NCBI RefSeq assembly: GCF_036492835.1
Contig: NZ_AP025314.1
Location: forward strand, 2,770,010 to 2,834,009
Direction: 5' to 3'
Length of the DNA: 64,000 nt
DNA from: Fulvitalea axinellae
GTDB taxonomy: Bacteria > Bacteroidota > Bacteroidia > Cytophagales > Cyclobacteriaceae
Positions 8,301 through 16,906 of this stretch are shown here, in pieces. Under the pieces are notes generated by a model. The model was not told where the DNA came from. It did not search any database and worked only from the letters and a program-made list of their open reading frames with translations. Within the stretch, counting starts at the first letter, position 1; each line of letters starts with the position of its first letter. The position numbers and the translations under genes were made by a program.

Positions 8301-10229
8301 CTTTCCTCACACAACACTGAGCGCTTGGAAACAGGCGAAAAGAACAACGTAAGCACTAGATTCAACGTGATGCCTTTCCCCGAAAAGGGATCTCAATTAG
8401 ACCTAAGCTTCGCCGCCCGAAATTACGGCACGCACACCATCAAGATTAGCGAGTTCCGTAACTTGAAAGAAAGTCGAAAGCTGACGCTACATGACAACTT
8501 CCTTGACAAAGACATTGACCTTACTACAGCCGACAAGTACTCCTTTGAAGTGACAAAGAACAAGGCATCCTACGCCTCAAATAGATTCGCTGTCAAGCTC
8601 GGAAATAAGCACATCATGAACCCAGTAAACGTTACGGGTCCCAAAAAACTATTTGCCGGCAAAGGCAGAAAAGTCACTGTCCCTGTCTCGGCAGAAGGGT
8701 TCAAGCACATGAAAGACCTCACGGTTTCTTTGGGTTGGGATCCTGCAATTCTCTCTGTAGAAAGGGTGAAAACGGAACTTGAAGGGGATTTCTCGTATAC
8801 TCAACCCGAATCAGGCAAGCTGAACATCAATTGGGCCTCAAGCGATGAAAACGGAATCTCGCTTCCTGAAAACGGAATATTGTTCAATCTCGAGTTCATT
8901 GTAGCAGACGAGACAGACGCCTATACAACCGGCATTAATATCATGAACGCGTCAGGTAAGGGATTCACGCTGGTTGACCGTATCCTAACGGAAGCGCCCG
9001 TAACTTGGGGGAACAGCTCGCTTACAATCTTGCCACTTGTAGGCATAAAAGCGACAGCTCTGCAGACGGACGGCACATTGGCTGGCAACGTAGCTTGGAA
9101 TTGGAAAATCGAGGATAAGAAACAAGACCAAGTAACCAATTCCGGAACTCTCAGCGCATCTGCGTTGCAAGGTGAGAAGTTGAGCATAGAACCCGAAATA
9201 AACGAAGACGGCAGCAAGAAACCTTCTGTTTTGGACCTCCTGCTTATCCGGAGACATATTTTAGGCGTCTCGCGTCTTTACAAAGCTCTCGACCGCTACA
9301 TCGCAGACGCAAATGACGACTATAGGGTATCAACCGCCGACATTTCGTCCGTAAGATCGGAAATCCTCGGGCTGGAAGGGATCCAATCCCCTTGGAGAGT
9401 AATTCCCGAAGACGAGATGGAGAAAATTGAAGACGAGGATTTTGCGGATATTCGAAATGATTTCGAAACTGTTTTGCCTTCTACTGGAGTTGATGTGAAA
9501 TTCCTTATAGCCAGAAAAGGCGACCTGACCTCTGACGGAAAATCTTACAGAACAGCTACGAATCCCGTTAAGGTGGAACTGAGCGAAACCCGAAAACTAG
9601 AGAATGGCAATTTAGAGTTGACGCTTTCTCTAAATTCGGAAAAACAGCTTGACGGTGTGCAATTCACAATTGATTGGGATGACAATACCGCGCAGCTAGA
9701 CAATGTCTCAGCTTTGATGCCCGGCCAATTCCAAAGCGCCGAATCTACTGGTAGCTTATCCGTTATCTGGAACGAATCAGGAGAAGCCAGAGCGGAGGAT
9801 TTGAAGTTTGTGACTTTGGTTTTCTCCCCACAAAAAGGCAAAAAACTAACAGGCTTAAATCTAGAAATCTCATCGTCCAGAACAGAGGCTTTGGCCGCTA
9901 CAAGTGATATGGAACAAATCGCTATTGCCGAAACCAGCCTCAACACAAATACGGAACAACATACAGAAGGTCTCCTAGTCGGACCAAATCCATTCTCGGA
10001 CAAGCTGAGCTTTACTTTTAACGCACATAAAGGAGAAACCGCCACATTCAACATTTTCAACGCTGATGGCCAACTTGTCGAAAGTTTCGAAAAGACTATT
10101 TCTGAAGAAAAGGAAACGATCAACTGGAACGTTAACCAAGTTGGAACCAAACTGACTGCGGGGATTTATATCTACCGAGTAACCGTAGGTGGCGAAACTT
10201 ATAACGGGAAAGTGGTTAGAAAATACTAA
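5301..10229 (+). CDS. giant T9SS surface protein with cohesin-like and dockerin-like domains
   Basis: A 1642-residue exported protein. An unusually long N-terminus precedes a hydrophobic signal segment ending near FAQ, about residue 60. Met17 is an alternative start, but the first Met has a rare good GGAGG 10 bases upstream. Residues about 230-690 consist of repeating strands with recurrent GDWTG and NLDDLVIE-type motifs, suggesting a beta-helix or repeated beta fold. A cohesin-like domain follows at about 1107-1235, then a dockerin-like segment at about 1308-1362 (DANDDYRVSTADISSVRSEI). A second cohesin-like domain lies at about 1422-1540, and a type A T9SS C-terminal sorting domain at about 1558-1642 (GPNPFSDKL ... 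AGIYIYRVTVGG ... KVVRKY). It should be carried across the outer membrane by the Por machinery and attached to the surface. No catalytic motif was seen, so a scaffold or adhesin role is the best inference. Confidence 0.9.
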   Translation: MTKVLCPNRYTSFHKLMKRFTHKQHFPAGRSISSPHKGLLAKFFFMACLLALLAPPINTFAQSEASVPDTVYRWMGPEHSSSSSSKFTYTTNWNSLKIHQHGSPTSTNAWEYEENGVKKYDRWPGENGIAVFEKDFYSNIKIPSNTTILCKRIEIQIKSGVSPKRGVQLKFQIGNGGNENTDTNAKFFVQEGLALTSSTETDFNSSVDIVMWGHSHIKMKTLSQNGFPIADEIRNRGNNHTIELTPSAEDSPLIIPRVTGSGEGGPGKLFKLKILPTEPDVEIQFHGTTTLLGEFETNSNANLNLEDKELIIQNDWTGELGPNNQGTIKISGDKDPQTIGPELNLDDLVIEKPTGSTVKFENDVTVNGTLDTSGNDGTIDDDGDHINAEGDWVGNSSDKVKLLGDNDQNLDLSNSLTMLHIDKGAGTVTVSQDATTSNLYTKGDFSFSGNTVEVTGDWTGETTNITGNGKVKITGSGTHQINPEVDIDNLEIATSGTVNMVNTVTVNGSLDIQTATLNLSGQSLNVSGNIQGLESSINSGKLSLTGASDQIIEQTINHQGDFDIIKTGGTVTVDGLQRVYGTFTTGENTNLRLNQKINLQGDWTGPSGTITASDESAEVRFGGATGPVSVDSKHTVPYVFVNKPNTSITFQDDFTVSKMLTLSSGAVNTNGKLVLQWNEDGNAMIPQTSFVNSDDGNNKTINGDIKVERHIAKYDDEGSLIDQTPDWHHIGPLIGGMTLSDWNDKIGVILDSDTYHGSVATFQENTYGDFASNPANDGSTSTPYWHREESLGINLTPGLGYNIYTLAPSITDGSISFEETGAINLGNVSVTLNEPSGDNSNYGFYYLSNPYPCPISWTELYYSQSTALQGQLSKICYVWDTYLNSYRVLHAAGSSEESAIPGGIVADHVMLAPGQAFFIKLNHETTSAQTFNFTEESKVDYPVHDVPQYRKAPQPLAFEGIILTIEAPAHGKSPIGFKFDDKASPDFDISEDIIQFGEAYLSSHNTERLETGEKNNVSTRFNVMPFPEKGSQLDLSFAARNYGTHTIKISEFRNLKESRKLTLHDNFLDKDIDLTTADKYSFEVTKNKASYASNRFAVKLGNKHIMNPVNVTGPKKLFAGKGRKVTVPVSAEGFKHMKDLTVSLGWDPAILSVERVKTELEGDFSYTQPESGKLNINWASSDENGISLPENGILFNLEFIVADETDAYTTGINIMNASGKGFTLVDRILTEAPVTWGNSSLTILPLVGIKATALQTDGTLAGNVAWNWKIEDKKQDQVTNSGTLSASALQGEKLSIEPEINEDGSKKPSVLDLLLIRRHILGVSRLYKALDRYIADANDDYRVSTADISSVRSEILGLEGIQSPWRVIPEDEMEKIEDEDFADIRNDFETVLPSTGVDVKFLIARKGDLTSDGKSYRTATNPVKVELSETRKLENGNLELTLSLNSEKQLDGVQFTIDWDDNTAQLDNVSALMPGQFQSAESTGSLSVIWNESGEARAEDLKFVTLVFSPQKGKKLTGLNLEISSSRTEALAATSDMEQIAIAETSLNTNTEQHTEGLLVGPNPFSDKLSFTFNAHKGETATFNIFNADGQLVESFEKTISEEKETINWNVNQVGTKLTAGIYIYRVTVGGETYNGKVVRKY

Positions 10230-10251
10230 ATCCATAATTGACATGGACAAC

Positions 10252-10281
10252 AAAAAAGCCGGGCACTAGCCCGGCTTTTTT
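10252..10281. terminator. bidirectional terminator
   Basis: A 13-bp perfect stem, AAAAAAGCCGGGC (10252-10264) against GCCCGGCTTTTTT (10269-10281), with an ACTA loop. A-tract and T-tract flank both sides, so it can serve both the surface-protein gene and the convergent helicase gene. Confidence 0.92.
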
Positions 10282-10316
10282 GTTAGAATATTTTGAAAAT
10301 CGTTTTTCCTGAAGGA

Positions 10317-12095
10317 TTAAGAACGATAGCTTCTTCTTGGTCTGCTGTTATAGTTCGATCTTCTGTCATCACGACGGTTGTTGTCACGACGATTGAAGCC
10401 CCCTCTACCGCCACCATTTCCTCCACGGAAAGAACGGCGTTCTTTCTCTTCTGAGATTGATAGAGACTGGCCTTCGAACTGACTACCTTTAAAGGCACCC
10501 ATAATGTGATCTTTGAAGTTCTGATCCACGTCAAAGTAAGTCTCCGATGACATAATGTCAATCTTACCGATCTCAACATTCATGTGAGGAGAAACCTCAT
10601 TTACCAAATCGATAACCTTAAGCGGATTAACGCCGTCACGCTTACCTACATTGATTTTGAACCTTGAGTAACGAACACGATCGCCACCACGCTCACGGCG
10701 GTCACCGCGACGATCATTACGATCATATCCCCTATCACGATCACGACCTCTGCCATCAGAATCACGACCACTTACGTTAAGGTCTTTGGCGTTTTGGTAG
10801 TATGTGAAGAAGTCAGAGAACTTCGAGGCAACCAATTTTTTGATCAACTCATCCTTGTCCAGCTCCTGAAGACGTTCAACGGCCAATGCCATCACTTCTT
10901 CCGCCGGGGTGTTCTCCGTGTCGAGCTCAATAAGGTGCTGAAGGTAGTTTCCTACTCTCTTTTCGCAAACAGTCTTTGCGTCTGGCACCGGCACGCGCTC
11001 GATTTTCTGATTGATCATCTTTTCGATGAAACGAATACGTCTCAAATCGCCTTTCCCGATGATACTTACAGACTGACCTTGCTTACCGGCACGGCCTGTA
11101 CGTCCGCTTCGGTGAGTGTAGTTCTCAGTATCGTCCGGCAACCCGTAGTGGATTACGTGCGTCAGGCTTTCAACGTCCAACCCGCGAGCGGCAACGTCAG
11201 TAGCAACCAACATGTTAAGGCTTTTCACACGGAAACGTCCCATTACGGCATCACGCTGTGACTGGGTCATATCACCGTGCAAAGCGTCGGCCGTGTAGCC
11301 ATCGCCCAAAAGCTGATCAGCGATTTCTTTTGTCTCCCTTCTGGTACGGCAGAAGATAATGCCATAGATATCCGGATGCATATCCATCATACGCTTCAGC
11401 GCGGCGTAACGGTCGTCACGGCGCACAACATAGCATTGGTGGGTTACGTCACGGTTACCAGCGTTACGGCGACCTACCGATACTTTAACCGGCTCGCTCA
11501 TGTAACGCTTAGAGATTCTTTCCGCTTCCGGCGACATAGTAGCCGAGAAAAGAATCGTTGTACGCTCGTCCGGCGTACTGTCAAGGATGGCGTCCAACTC
11601 ATCCTTAAAGCCCATGTCCAGCATTTCGTCAGCCTCGTCGAGAACGACACGGCTCACGTTGCTCAAATCGATCTTTTTCCTGCGGATAAGGTCCAGCATA
11701 CGGCCAGGTGTGGCCACTACAATCTGCGGACGCTTCCTTAAGAGCGAAATCTGTCCGGTAATGCTTGCTCCGCCGTAAACGGCTACAACATTCACTCCCC
11801 TGACATATTTGGCGTACATTTCCAGGTTGTTGGCGATTTGCAGGCAAAGTTCCCTAGTAGGACTGAGCACCAATGTCTGGATATGTCCTTCATTCACTTC
11901 GGTTTTGTGAATGATAGGCAATCCGTACGCAGCGGTTTTGCCAGTCCCCGTTTGCGACAAGGCGATTAGATCACGGTCTTCTTCCAATAACAAAGGAATC
12001 ACCTTACTCTGGATCTCTGTCGGCTCCTCAAAGCCCAATTCTACGATCCCTTTTGTGATCTCTTCGCTCAAGCCCAACGTCTCAATTTCTTTCAT
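10317..12095 (-). CDS. deaD: DEAD-box RNA helicase, CsdA/DeaD type
   Basis: A 592-residue ATP-dependent RNA helicase, probably acting in ribosome assembly and RNA turnover at low temperature. The Q motif (PTEIQ, 25-29), motif I (QTGTGKT, 48-54), DEAD box (Asp153-Glu-Ala-Asp156), SAT motif and the C-terminal HRSGRTGR arginine-finger motif are all present. A DbpA/CsdA-type RNA-binding domain (RFKINVGKRDGVNPLKVIDL) follows after a charged Arg/Asp-rich linker. The protein ends in a low-complexity RGG/RRDN tail that should bind RNA non-specifically. Length is typical for the long CsdA-like forms. It has no close operon partner. DeaD, CsdA and CshA-like roles cannot be separated from sequence alone. 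Confidence 0.93.
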   Translation of the reverse strand: MKEIETLGLSEEITKGIVELGFEEPTEIQSKVIPLLLEEDRDLIALSQTGTGKTAAYGLPIIHKTEVNEGHIQTLVLSPTRELCLQIANNLEMYAKYVRGVNVVAVYGGASITGQISLLRKRPQIVVATPGRMLDLIRRKKIDLSNVSRVVLDEADEMLDMGFKDELDAILDSTPDERTTILFSATMSPEAERISKRYMSEPVKVSVGRRNAGNRDVTHQCYVVRRDDRYAALKRMMDMHPDIYGIIFCRTRRETKEIADQLLGDGYTADALHGDMTQSQRDAVMGRFRVKSLNMLVATDVAARGLDVESLTHVIHYGLPDDTENYTHRSGRTGRAGKQGQSVSIIGKGDLRRIRFIEKMINQKIERVPVPDAKTVCEKRVGNYLQHLIELDTENTPAEEVMALAVERLQELDKDELIKKLVASKFSDFFTYYQNAKDLNVSGRDSDGRGRDRDRGYDRNDRRGDRRERGGDRVRYSRFKINVGKRDGVNPLKVIDLVNEVSPHMNVEIGKIDIMSSETYFDVDQNFKDHIMGAFKGSQFEGQSLSISEEKERRSFRGGNGGGRGGFNRRDNNRRDDRRSNYNSRPRRSYRS

Positions 12096-12263
12096 GCCAA
12101 TTTTTTGATGTAAACTATCACCCGCTTTGCCAGCTTAATACATTCCTTTATAGTGCCTAACAACCCGAGCAATTACGAAACGGCAAAATTAAGACTTATT
12201 ATCCGGAATCCTTCCTTTATTCCATTTTTTTAATTTCAGCGACAGCGAACAGGCCTTAAACGC

Positions 12264-12293
12264 AAAAGTCCCGCCATAAGTTGACAGGACTTT
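12264..12293 (-). terminator. possible terminator of the GH109 gene
   Basis: AAAGTCC (12265-12271) pairs with GGACTTT (12287-12293) across a 15-base loop. On the minus strand the stem is followed by a short T run. The stem is short, so this is tentative. Confidence 0.4.
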
Positions 12294-12317
12294 CACATAA
12301 AACGCTTAATGTTTTAA

Positions 12318-13676
12318 TTAATTGAACACATTCTCTTTTTGGTCGATTGCAAAGTAGCGCTCTCTTTTTATCCAGTTTCCTCTCGTAAAGTCCGGGAAAT
12401 ATTGCGGTTCGCTGTTATTGGCGATCGAACGTTCAGACAAAGGCGTCACAGCGCTCCATGAAGCGGCGTCATATACATCCAATGGCGGAGCCAAGTTATA
12501 TTTGACCGCTTCCACAAAAGCGTTGTCCAAGAAATAGTCCATACCGCCATGGCCAGCTCCTTTGGCCTTAGCCTCATGTGATTTCCACATGTTATGGTCG
12601 TATTTTTCAAGCCACTTGTTAGCGTCTTCCCAAGCGTGGGGCTTGCTTTCCCCTTCCACATAAATCCTTTGGGTACCCCTGTCAAATTCAACTAATCCGT
12701 CTACGCCCTGCACATAAAATCCGAGCGAGTAAGGTCTAGGCAAATTAGTGTCGTGGGTTACGATAATGGATTCTTCGTTTGCCGTTTTGATAACGGTTGT
12801 CACCACATCCCCCAGTTTCCAGTCAAGGTTCGCGTTCTTATGGTCTTTACCTTTGGTTTTGGAAATGAAATTGGACAACCCTTTAGCCTTTGTGGCCGTT
12901 GAGGTCAAAGAAACGAAACGGTTCCCCCTGTTGATATCCAACATGGTCGCTATAGGTCCCAAACCGTGAGTCGGGTACAGATCGGCGTTTCTGAGCAGCG
13001 AATGTTGCGTACGCCAACGCGCCTCCCCTCTAGCGTTTTCACCAAATTCGCCGTCTGTAAACTTAACGTGGCGCAAATCGTGGAGGTATCCGCAACGGGC
13101 GTGACAAACCTCTCCAAACACTCCGTTTCTCACCATATTCAACACCGCCAACACATCACGGCGGTAGCACACGTTTTCCATGATCATCAATGGCGTGCCC
13201 GTCGCTTCGTGAGTGTTTACCAGATCCCAACATTCGGCCATCGTATTTGCCGCGGAAACCTCAACACCGACAAAAACGCCTTGCCTCATGGCTTCCACAC
13301 TCATTGGCACGTGCCAAAGCCAAGGCGTAGAAATCACAACACCGTCTATATCATCCCTAGCAAGCATGTCTTTGTAAGCGTACTCGCTATCGGAATATAC
13401 GTCCGCTTTCTTATGTCCATTTTTCGCCAAAATATCCTGTCCCCTTTTTATTGCGCCTGGATTTATATCACAGATAGCGGGAACAATAACATCCGATCTT
13501 CTAGAGATATTTCTTAGGTGAGTACTTCCACGTCCGAGTCCAACAAAAGCAATACGAACCTTTCCGTCATTTTTCTTTTTTGCACGACGTTTTGCAAAAG
13601 CCAATTCGGGCGCCAAGGCCAAACCTAGCCCCGCCAAGCCCATATTCTTTATGAAGTCTCTTCTTTCTCTACTCAT
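12318..13676 (-). CDS. GH109 family glycosidase (Gfo/Idh/MocA fold), Tat-exported
   Basis: A Gfo/Idh/MocA-type protein of glycoside hydrolase family 109, whose characterised members are NAD-dependent alpha-N-acetylgalactosaminidases. A longer reading frame starts at 13709, but the Met chosen here begins MSRERRDFIKNMGLAG, a twin-arginine signal that suits a cofactor-loaded export substrate. Visible family features are the Rossmann loop AFVGLGRGSTH, STPWLWH, the hallmark ENVCYRRDV, YPTHGLGP, and GAGHGGMDYFLDN near the C-terminus. In YPTHGLGP, Tyr245 and His248 (long-frame numbering) match the catalytic region. The protein lies directly downstream of the LamG/SARP-like membrane regulator in the same direction (93-base gap to the longer start), so regulation by that protein is plausible. 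Other GH109 specificities have been reported, so the exact substrate is open. Confidence 0.9.
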   Translation of the reverse strand: MSRERRDFIKNMGLAGLGLALAPELAFAKRRAKKKNDGKVRIAFVGLGRGSTHLRNISRRSDVIVPAICDINPGAIKRGQDILAKNGHKKADVYSDSEYAYKDMLARDDIDGVVISTPWLWHVPMSVEAMRQGVFVGVEVSAANTMAECWDLVNTHEATGTPLMIMENVCYRRDVLAVLNMVRNGVFGEVCHARCGYLHDLRHVKFTDGEFGENARGEARWRTQHSLLRNADLYPTHGLGPIATMLDINRGNRFVSLTSTATKAKGLSNFISKTKGKDHKNANLDWKLGDVVTTVIKTANEESIIVTHDTNLPRPYSLGFYVQGVDGLVEFDRGTQRIYVEGESKPHAWEDANKWLEKYDHNMWKSHEAKAKGAGHGGMDYFLDNAFVEAVKYNLAPPLDVYDAASWSAVTPLSERSIANNSEPQYFPDFTRGNWIKRERYFAIDQKENVFN

Positions 13677-13769
13677 ATCTGTATTCTTTTCGATTAGAAT
13701 TTTCAGCAATAGAGTATCGAAAGGGGTATTTTATATGGTAAATAAGGGGTAACTCAGGGGTAAATCTAC

Positions 13770-16766
13770 CTAAACACGTTCCGTTGGTCCACGAAGCGCT
13801 TCTTCGAAGGTTAACTCGGGCTCATAGCCATAAAAATCATGATGCTCTTTTACGAATTTTTCGAAAATTTTAACCGCAACCGAACGCTTTCGGTGATTCA
13901 CATAATACGAAAGCTTGAACGCTAGCGCTCCGTAGTTCAGCGAGTCATAATTTTCAAGAGCTTTCGCTATTGCCATTTTCCGGTCTTCAACATATAAATC
14001 CGAAGCCAAAACGAAATCGCAAAGATCCGTAACTTTATCCGCCAAATTCGCTTTGAACGAATCTGCCCATTCAGCTTCTAATGATGGCAAAAACTTGCCT
14101 TTCAGCAACACTTCCAAATAAGCGTCCAACTCTGACTCCCCCACGCCATTACTCCAATCCAAACCATCCCGAAGCAAAGACCAGAGAACTTCAATATCAC
14201 AAAAAGCCTTTTCAGAAACTTGAATTTGCCAGTACTTATTCTCAAACACAACCTCGATTCCCTCAAAATCCGATAACACTGCCCGAAGGTTTCTCATGTA
14301 AGTAGAACGGCTGTTTTTGGCACTGCTTTCGGGGTATCCAGCCCAGAGTGTATCGCTAATCCGCTTGGAGCTTATCCCTTTCCCTGACATCCGCCCTTCC
14401 AAAAACATCAAAAGGAAAAGCTCTCTCAATTTTGGCGTGAACTTCCTGGAGACATCGTTTCCTGTCGCATCACACGCCTTAAAGCCACCGAAAAACTCAA
14501 GCGAATTACCGTTTATCTTCCTTTCTACTTTAGCTATTGGCTTTTCGACTTCAGCTACTTTGTCGGAGTTCCGCTCTTTATTTTTCTTTTTATAAAAAAA
14601 CCAGAAGGCAGCAAACAGAAGCAACACTCCGCCCGAAACAACTAAAATAGTATCGTCAGTCTGCGTTTCCGGCTCGTCAGGCGGTATTACTTCCGGAATT
14701 CTGAAAACGGGACCTCCATCCTTCGTCCTACGATAAACTTCTTTGATTTCATCAGTTGACAACGAACGGTTCCAAAGACACAATTCAGTCATATTCCCTT
14801 TAAAATACTGCCCCCACAGGTTACTCCCAATCAGAAAAGAATTATCCGAGGAATTTATCGGTGACGCTATGGATTCATGAACCAATTCACCATTATAATA
14901 GAACCGAATCCGATCACCTGCGTCAAAAACATAAGAAACGTGTTGCCACTCGTCCAACTTCATGCGGCTTGAAGCTCCGTAATGATCTGACACAAAGGTC
15001 GTCGTAAACAACATTTTCTTATTCCAGAATTTCGCCGAATACGAATAGCCTTTGCCGACAATGGCTATATGATCGTTTAACAACGTAGGTTTCACCCAAG
15101 CCGTGACGGTCAGGCAATTATTTATATCAAAAACAGCATCATGGCCACAATCTATAAAAGAGGAATCCTTCTCGAACCTCGCAACCTCCCCAAAACGGTC
15201 ATCAGACGTAAAATCAATATTATTCGGTTTACCATTAAGCGCTTTACCCAAATATGACTCAGTGTTTTTTCTCAAAGGATAATAACCTACCAAGTCAGCC
15301 TCCAATGACGGTTTCTTTTCTTCCAACTCCATCATACGCTTCAGCTCCGTCACAGAAAGCGCCCTCTTGTGCAGTTTCACATCGTCTAGATAACCCGAGA
15401 AAACCGTCGATTCCACAGCGCCAAAAACAAGATCGCCCTCAAAAGGAAAAGCCTTTTCTGTATCCTTGATTCTCAAAGACGCCGCTCCATCCAGCACAAA
15501 TGTCAACTCGTCAGCGTCAAGACTTAACGCTACATGGTGCCAACCATAATCAATCGTAATTTCCGATTCTTGCTCTTCAGTACCTAAAAACAGAACAGGT
15601 CTTCGTTTACGTAATTTTACGCCAAACCCTTGACCTTCCTTACTCCGAAAAAACGCCAAATTATTATCTCCGCTAGGATAATGCTTAACCTTGAACCAAA
15701 AGCTTAACGACAGGGCTTCTTCCATCAACAAAGCCCTTCCTTTTTCATTTTGCAAGGAAAGTCTATCTCGTGAAGAGAACAAAGCTACTTTTCCCCGAAC
15801 CGCCTCATCGACAAAGGAAGGCCTAAACAATACTGGCAATGTATTTCCCTTCAAATCTTGGGCACTACCGTCAAGCTTATAGTTGGCATAAAGACTATCT
15901 TTCAATTTCATTTCTATCGCCCTCACATGCCAAAAGCTGTCCTTATGGGCGAAAATCTTACTTGGAGAAAAAACAAACCCACGCTTATAAGGCTTTGCAT
16001 ATGTTTTTTTCTGGCCATCAACCGGAAAACTAAACTCACCTGTTGAAATAGCGTCACTAGATTCCCATTTCACATTCTTGAGATCCAGATCATTGCATAC
16101 AACTCTTCCGTTTACTTCTTTCTTCGCATTTAATTTCGAACAGATTTCCTTGAACCTATCGTATTCCGAAAAATCCCCTATGATAACGTTCGGTTTCCTT
16201 CCGACTATCTTCCAAACATTGACATAATCTTGAGCAGACGTTAGATTTTCATGATTCTCCAAAACAAAAATCCGCGACGACTTTTCGCCAGCCCGCAATG
16301 TATATCCGTCTTTCGTTAACCTTACCGAAAAGGCATCATCCCATAAATAATTCAGCCCTTGGCTCGCTTTCGATGATTCCACACCATCCCAAGCGTAAAA
16401 GACAGCGTTATCCCGCTCTAAGATCTGATCGCCAATCCTTTTGAGCAAAGAGCGTCCTTTGATAAAAAAATAAATTCGACCCTTTTTTTCACCAAGCGAC
16501 AAAACCACTTCCATAAAATTTCGAGTCCGCTCATCCGTAAAGAGCCTTCCATTATTTAAATCCAGCACAAAGCCCACTTCCTCCTCGGCGACAAGGAGCT
16601 TTTGTAAGGACTTCTTCCCTAAATCATTTTGCTTAAAGAAACTCTCAGCTTTTATGGCCACAATAGCCTTATCGGACGCAAATGATTTTAGTCGACCAAA
16701 AAAGCACAGAAGAAAAAACATCCATGCCAGAACCCTTATATTTTTCTCGAAAATCAATTCTCTCAC
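13770..16766 (-). CDS. membrane one-component regulator: tandem LamG outside, SARP-like winged helix and BTAD-like region inside
   Basis: A 998-residue protein with a very unusual order of domains. An N-terminal signal or first membrane segment (to about residue 31) is followed by about 280 residues of unassigned extracytoplasmic sequence. Two LamG/concanavalin-like jelly-roll domains follow at about 315-475 and 488-675, each ending in the typical GYLDDVKLHKRALS or GNMTELCLWNRSLS motif. One transmembrane helix lies at about 706-728 (TILVVSGGVLLLFAAFWFFY), then a positive stop KKKNKERN. The cytoplasmic part has a winged-helix domain at about 748-850 (FTPKLRELFLLMFLEG ... SSKRISDTLWAGYPESSAKN) resembling OmpR/SARP DNA-binding domains. 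An all-helical C-terminus at about 850-990 resembles bacterial transcriptional activation (BTAD) regions. I infer that it binds a glycan outside and controls promoters directly inside. GH109 directly downstream is the natural target candidate. Confidence 0.75.
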   Translation of the reverse strand: MRELIFEKNIRVLAWMFFLLCFFGRLKSFASDKAIVAIKAESFFKQNDLGKKSLQKLLVAEEEVGFVLDLNNGRLFTDERTRNFMEVVLSLGEKKGRIYFFIKGRSLLKRIGDQILERDNAVFYAWDGVESSKASQGLNYLWDDAFSVRLTKDGYTLRAGEKSSRIFVLENHENLTSAQDYVNVWKIVGRKPNVIIGDFSEYDRFKEICSKLNAKKEVNGRVVCNDLDLKNVKWESSDAISTGEFSFPVDGQKKTYAKPYKRGFVFSPSKIFAHKDSFWHVRAIEMKLKDSLYANYKLDGSAQDLKGNTLPVLFRPSFVDEAVRGKVALFSSRDRLSLQNEKGRALLMEEALSLSFWFKVKHYPSGDNNLAFFRSKEGQGFGVKLRKRRPVLFLGTEEQESEITIDYGWHHVALSLDADELTFVLDGAASLRIKDTEKAFPFEGDLVFGAVESTVFSGYLDDVKLHKRALSVTELKRMMELEEKKPSLEADLVGYYPLRKNTESYLGKALNGKPNNIDFTSDDRFGEVARFEKDSSFIDCGHDAVFDINNCLTVTAWVKPTLLNDHIAIVGKGYSYSAKFWNKKMLFTTTFVSDHYGASSRMKLDEWQHVSYVFDAGDRIRFYYNGELVHESIASPINSSDNSFLIGSNLWGQYFKGNMTELCLWNRSLSTDEIKEVYRRTKDGGPVFRIPEVIPPDEPETQTDDTILVVSGGVLLLFAAFWFFYKKKNKERNSDKVAEVEKPIAKVERKINGNSLEFFGGFKACDATGNDVSRKFTPKLRELFLLMFLEGRMSGKGISSKRISDTLWAGYPESSAKNSRSTYMRNLRAVLSDFEGIEVVFENKYWQIQVSEKAFCDIEVLWSLLRDGLDWSNGVGESELDAYLEVLLKGKFLPSLEAEWADSFKANLADKVTDLCDFVLASDLYVEDRKMAIAKALENYDSLNYGALAFKLSYYVNHRKRSVAVKIFEKFVKEHHDFYGYEPELTFEEALRGPTERV

Positions 16767-16845
16767 AATTATAAAAAAGCATTTGGCCTGTCGGCCTGAT
16801 GTCTGTAGAGTAAAAATACGATAATAATCCTTACTTCCTTATCGC

Positions 16846-16882
16846 AAAAAAGAGGAAACCTTCATAAGCCTCCCCTTTCCAT
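16846..16882 (-). terminator. possible terminator of the hydroxyacid dehydrogenase gene
   Basis: AAAAAAGAGG (16846-16855) pairs with CCTCCCCTTT (16869-16878), including two G-U pairs on the minus-strand RNA. The stem is followed by a T run on that strand. It fits the end of the leftward gene at 16907. Confidence 0.45.
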
Positions 16883-16906
16883 ACCCTCTCCGCTGGAACA
16901 TTTCGC

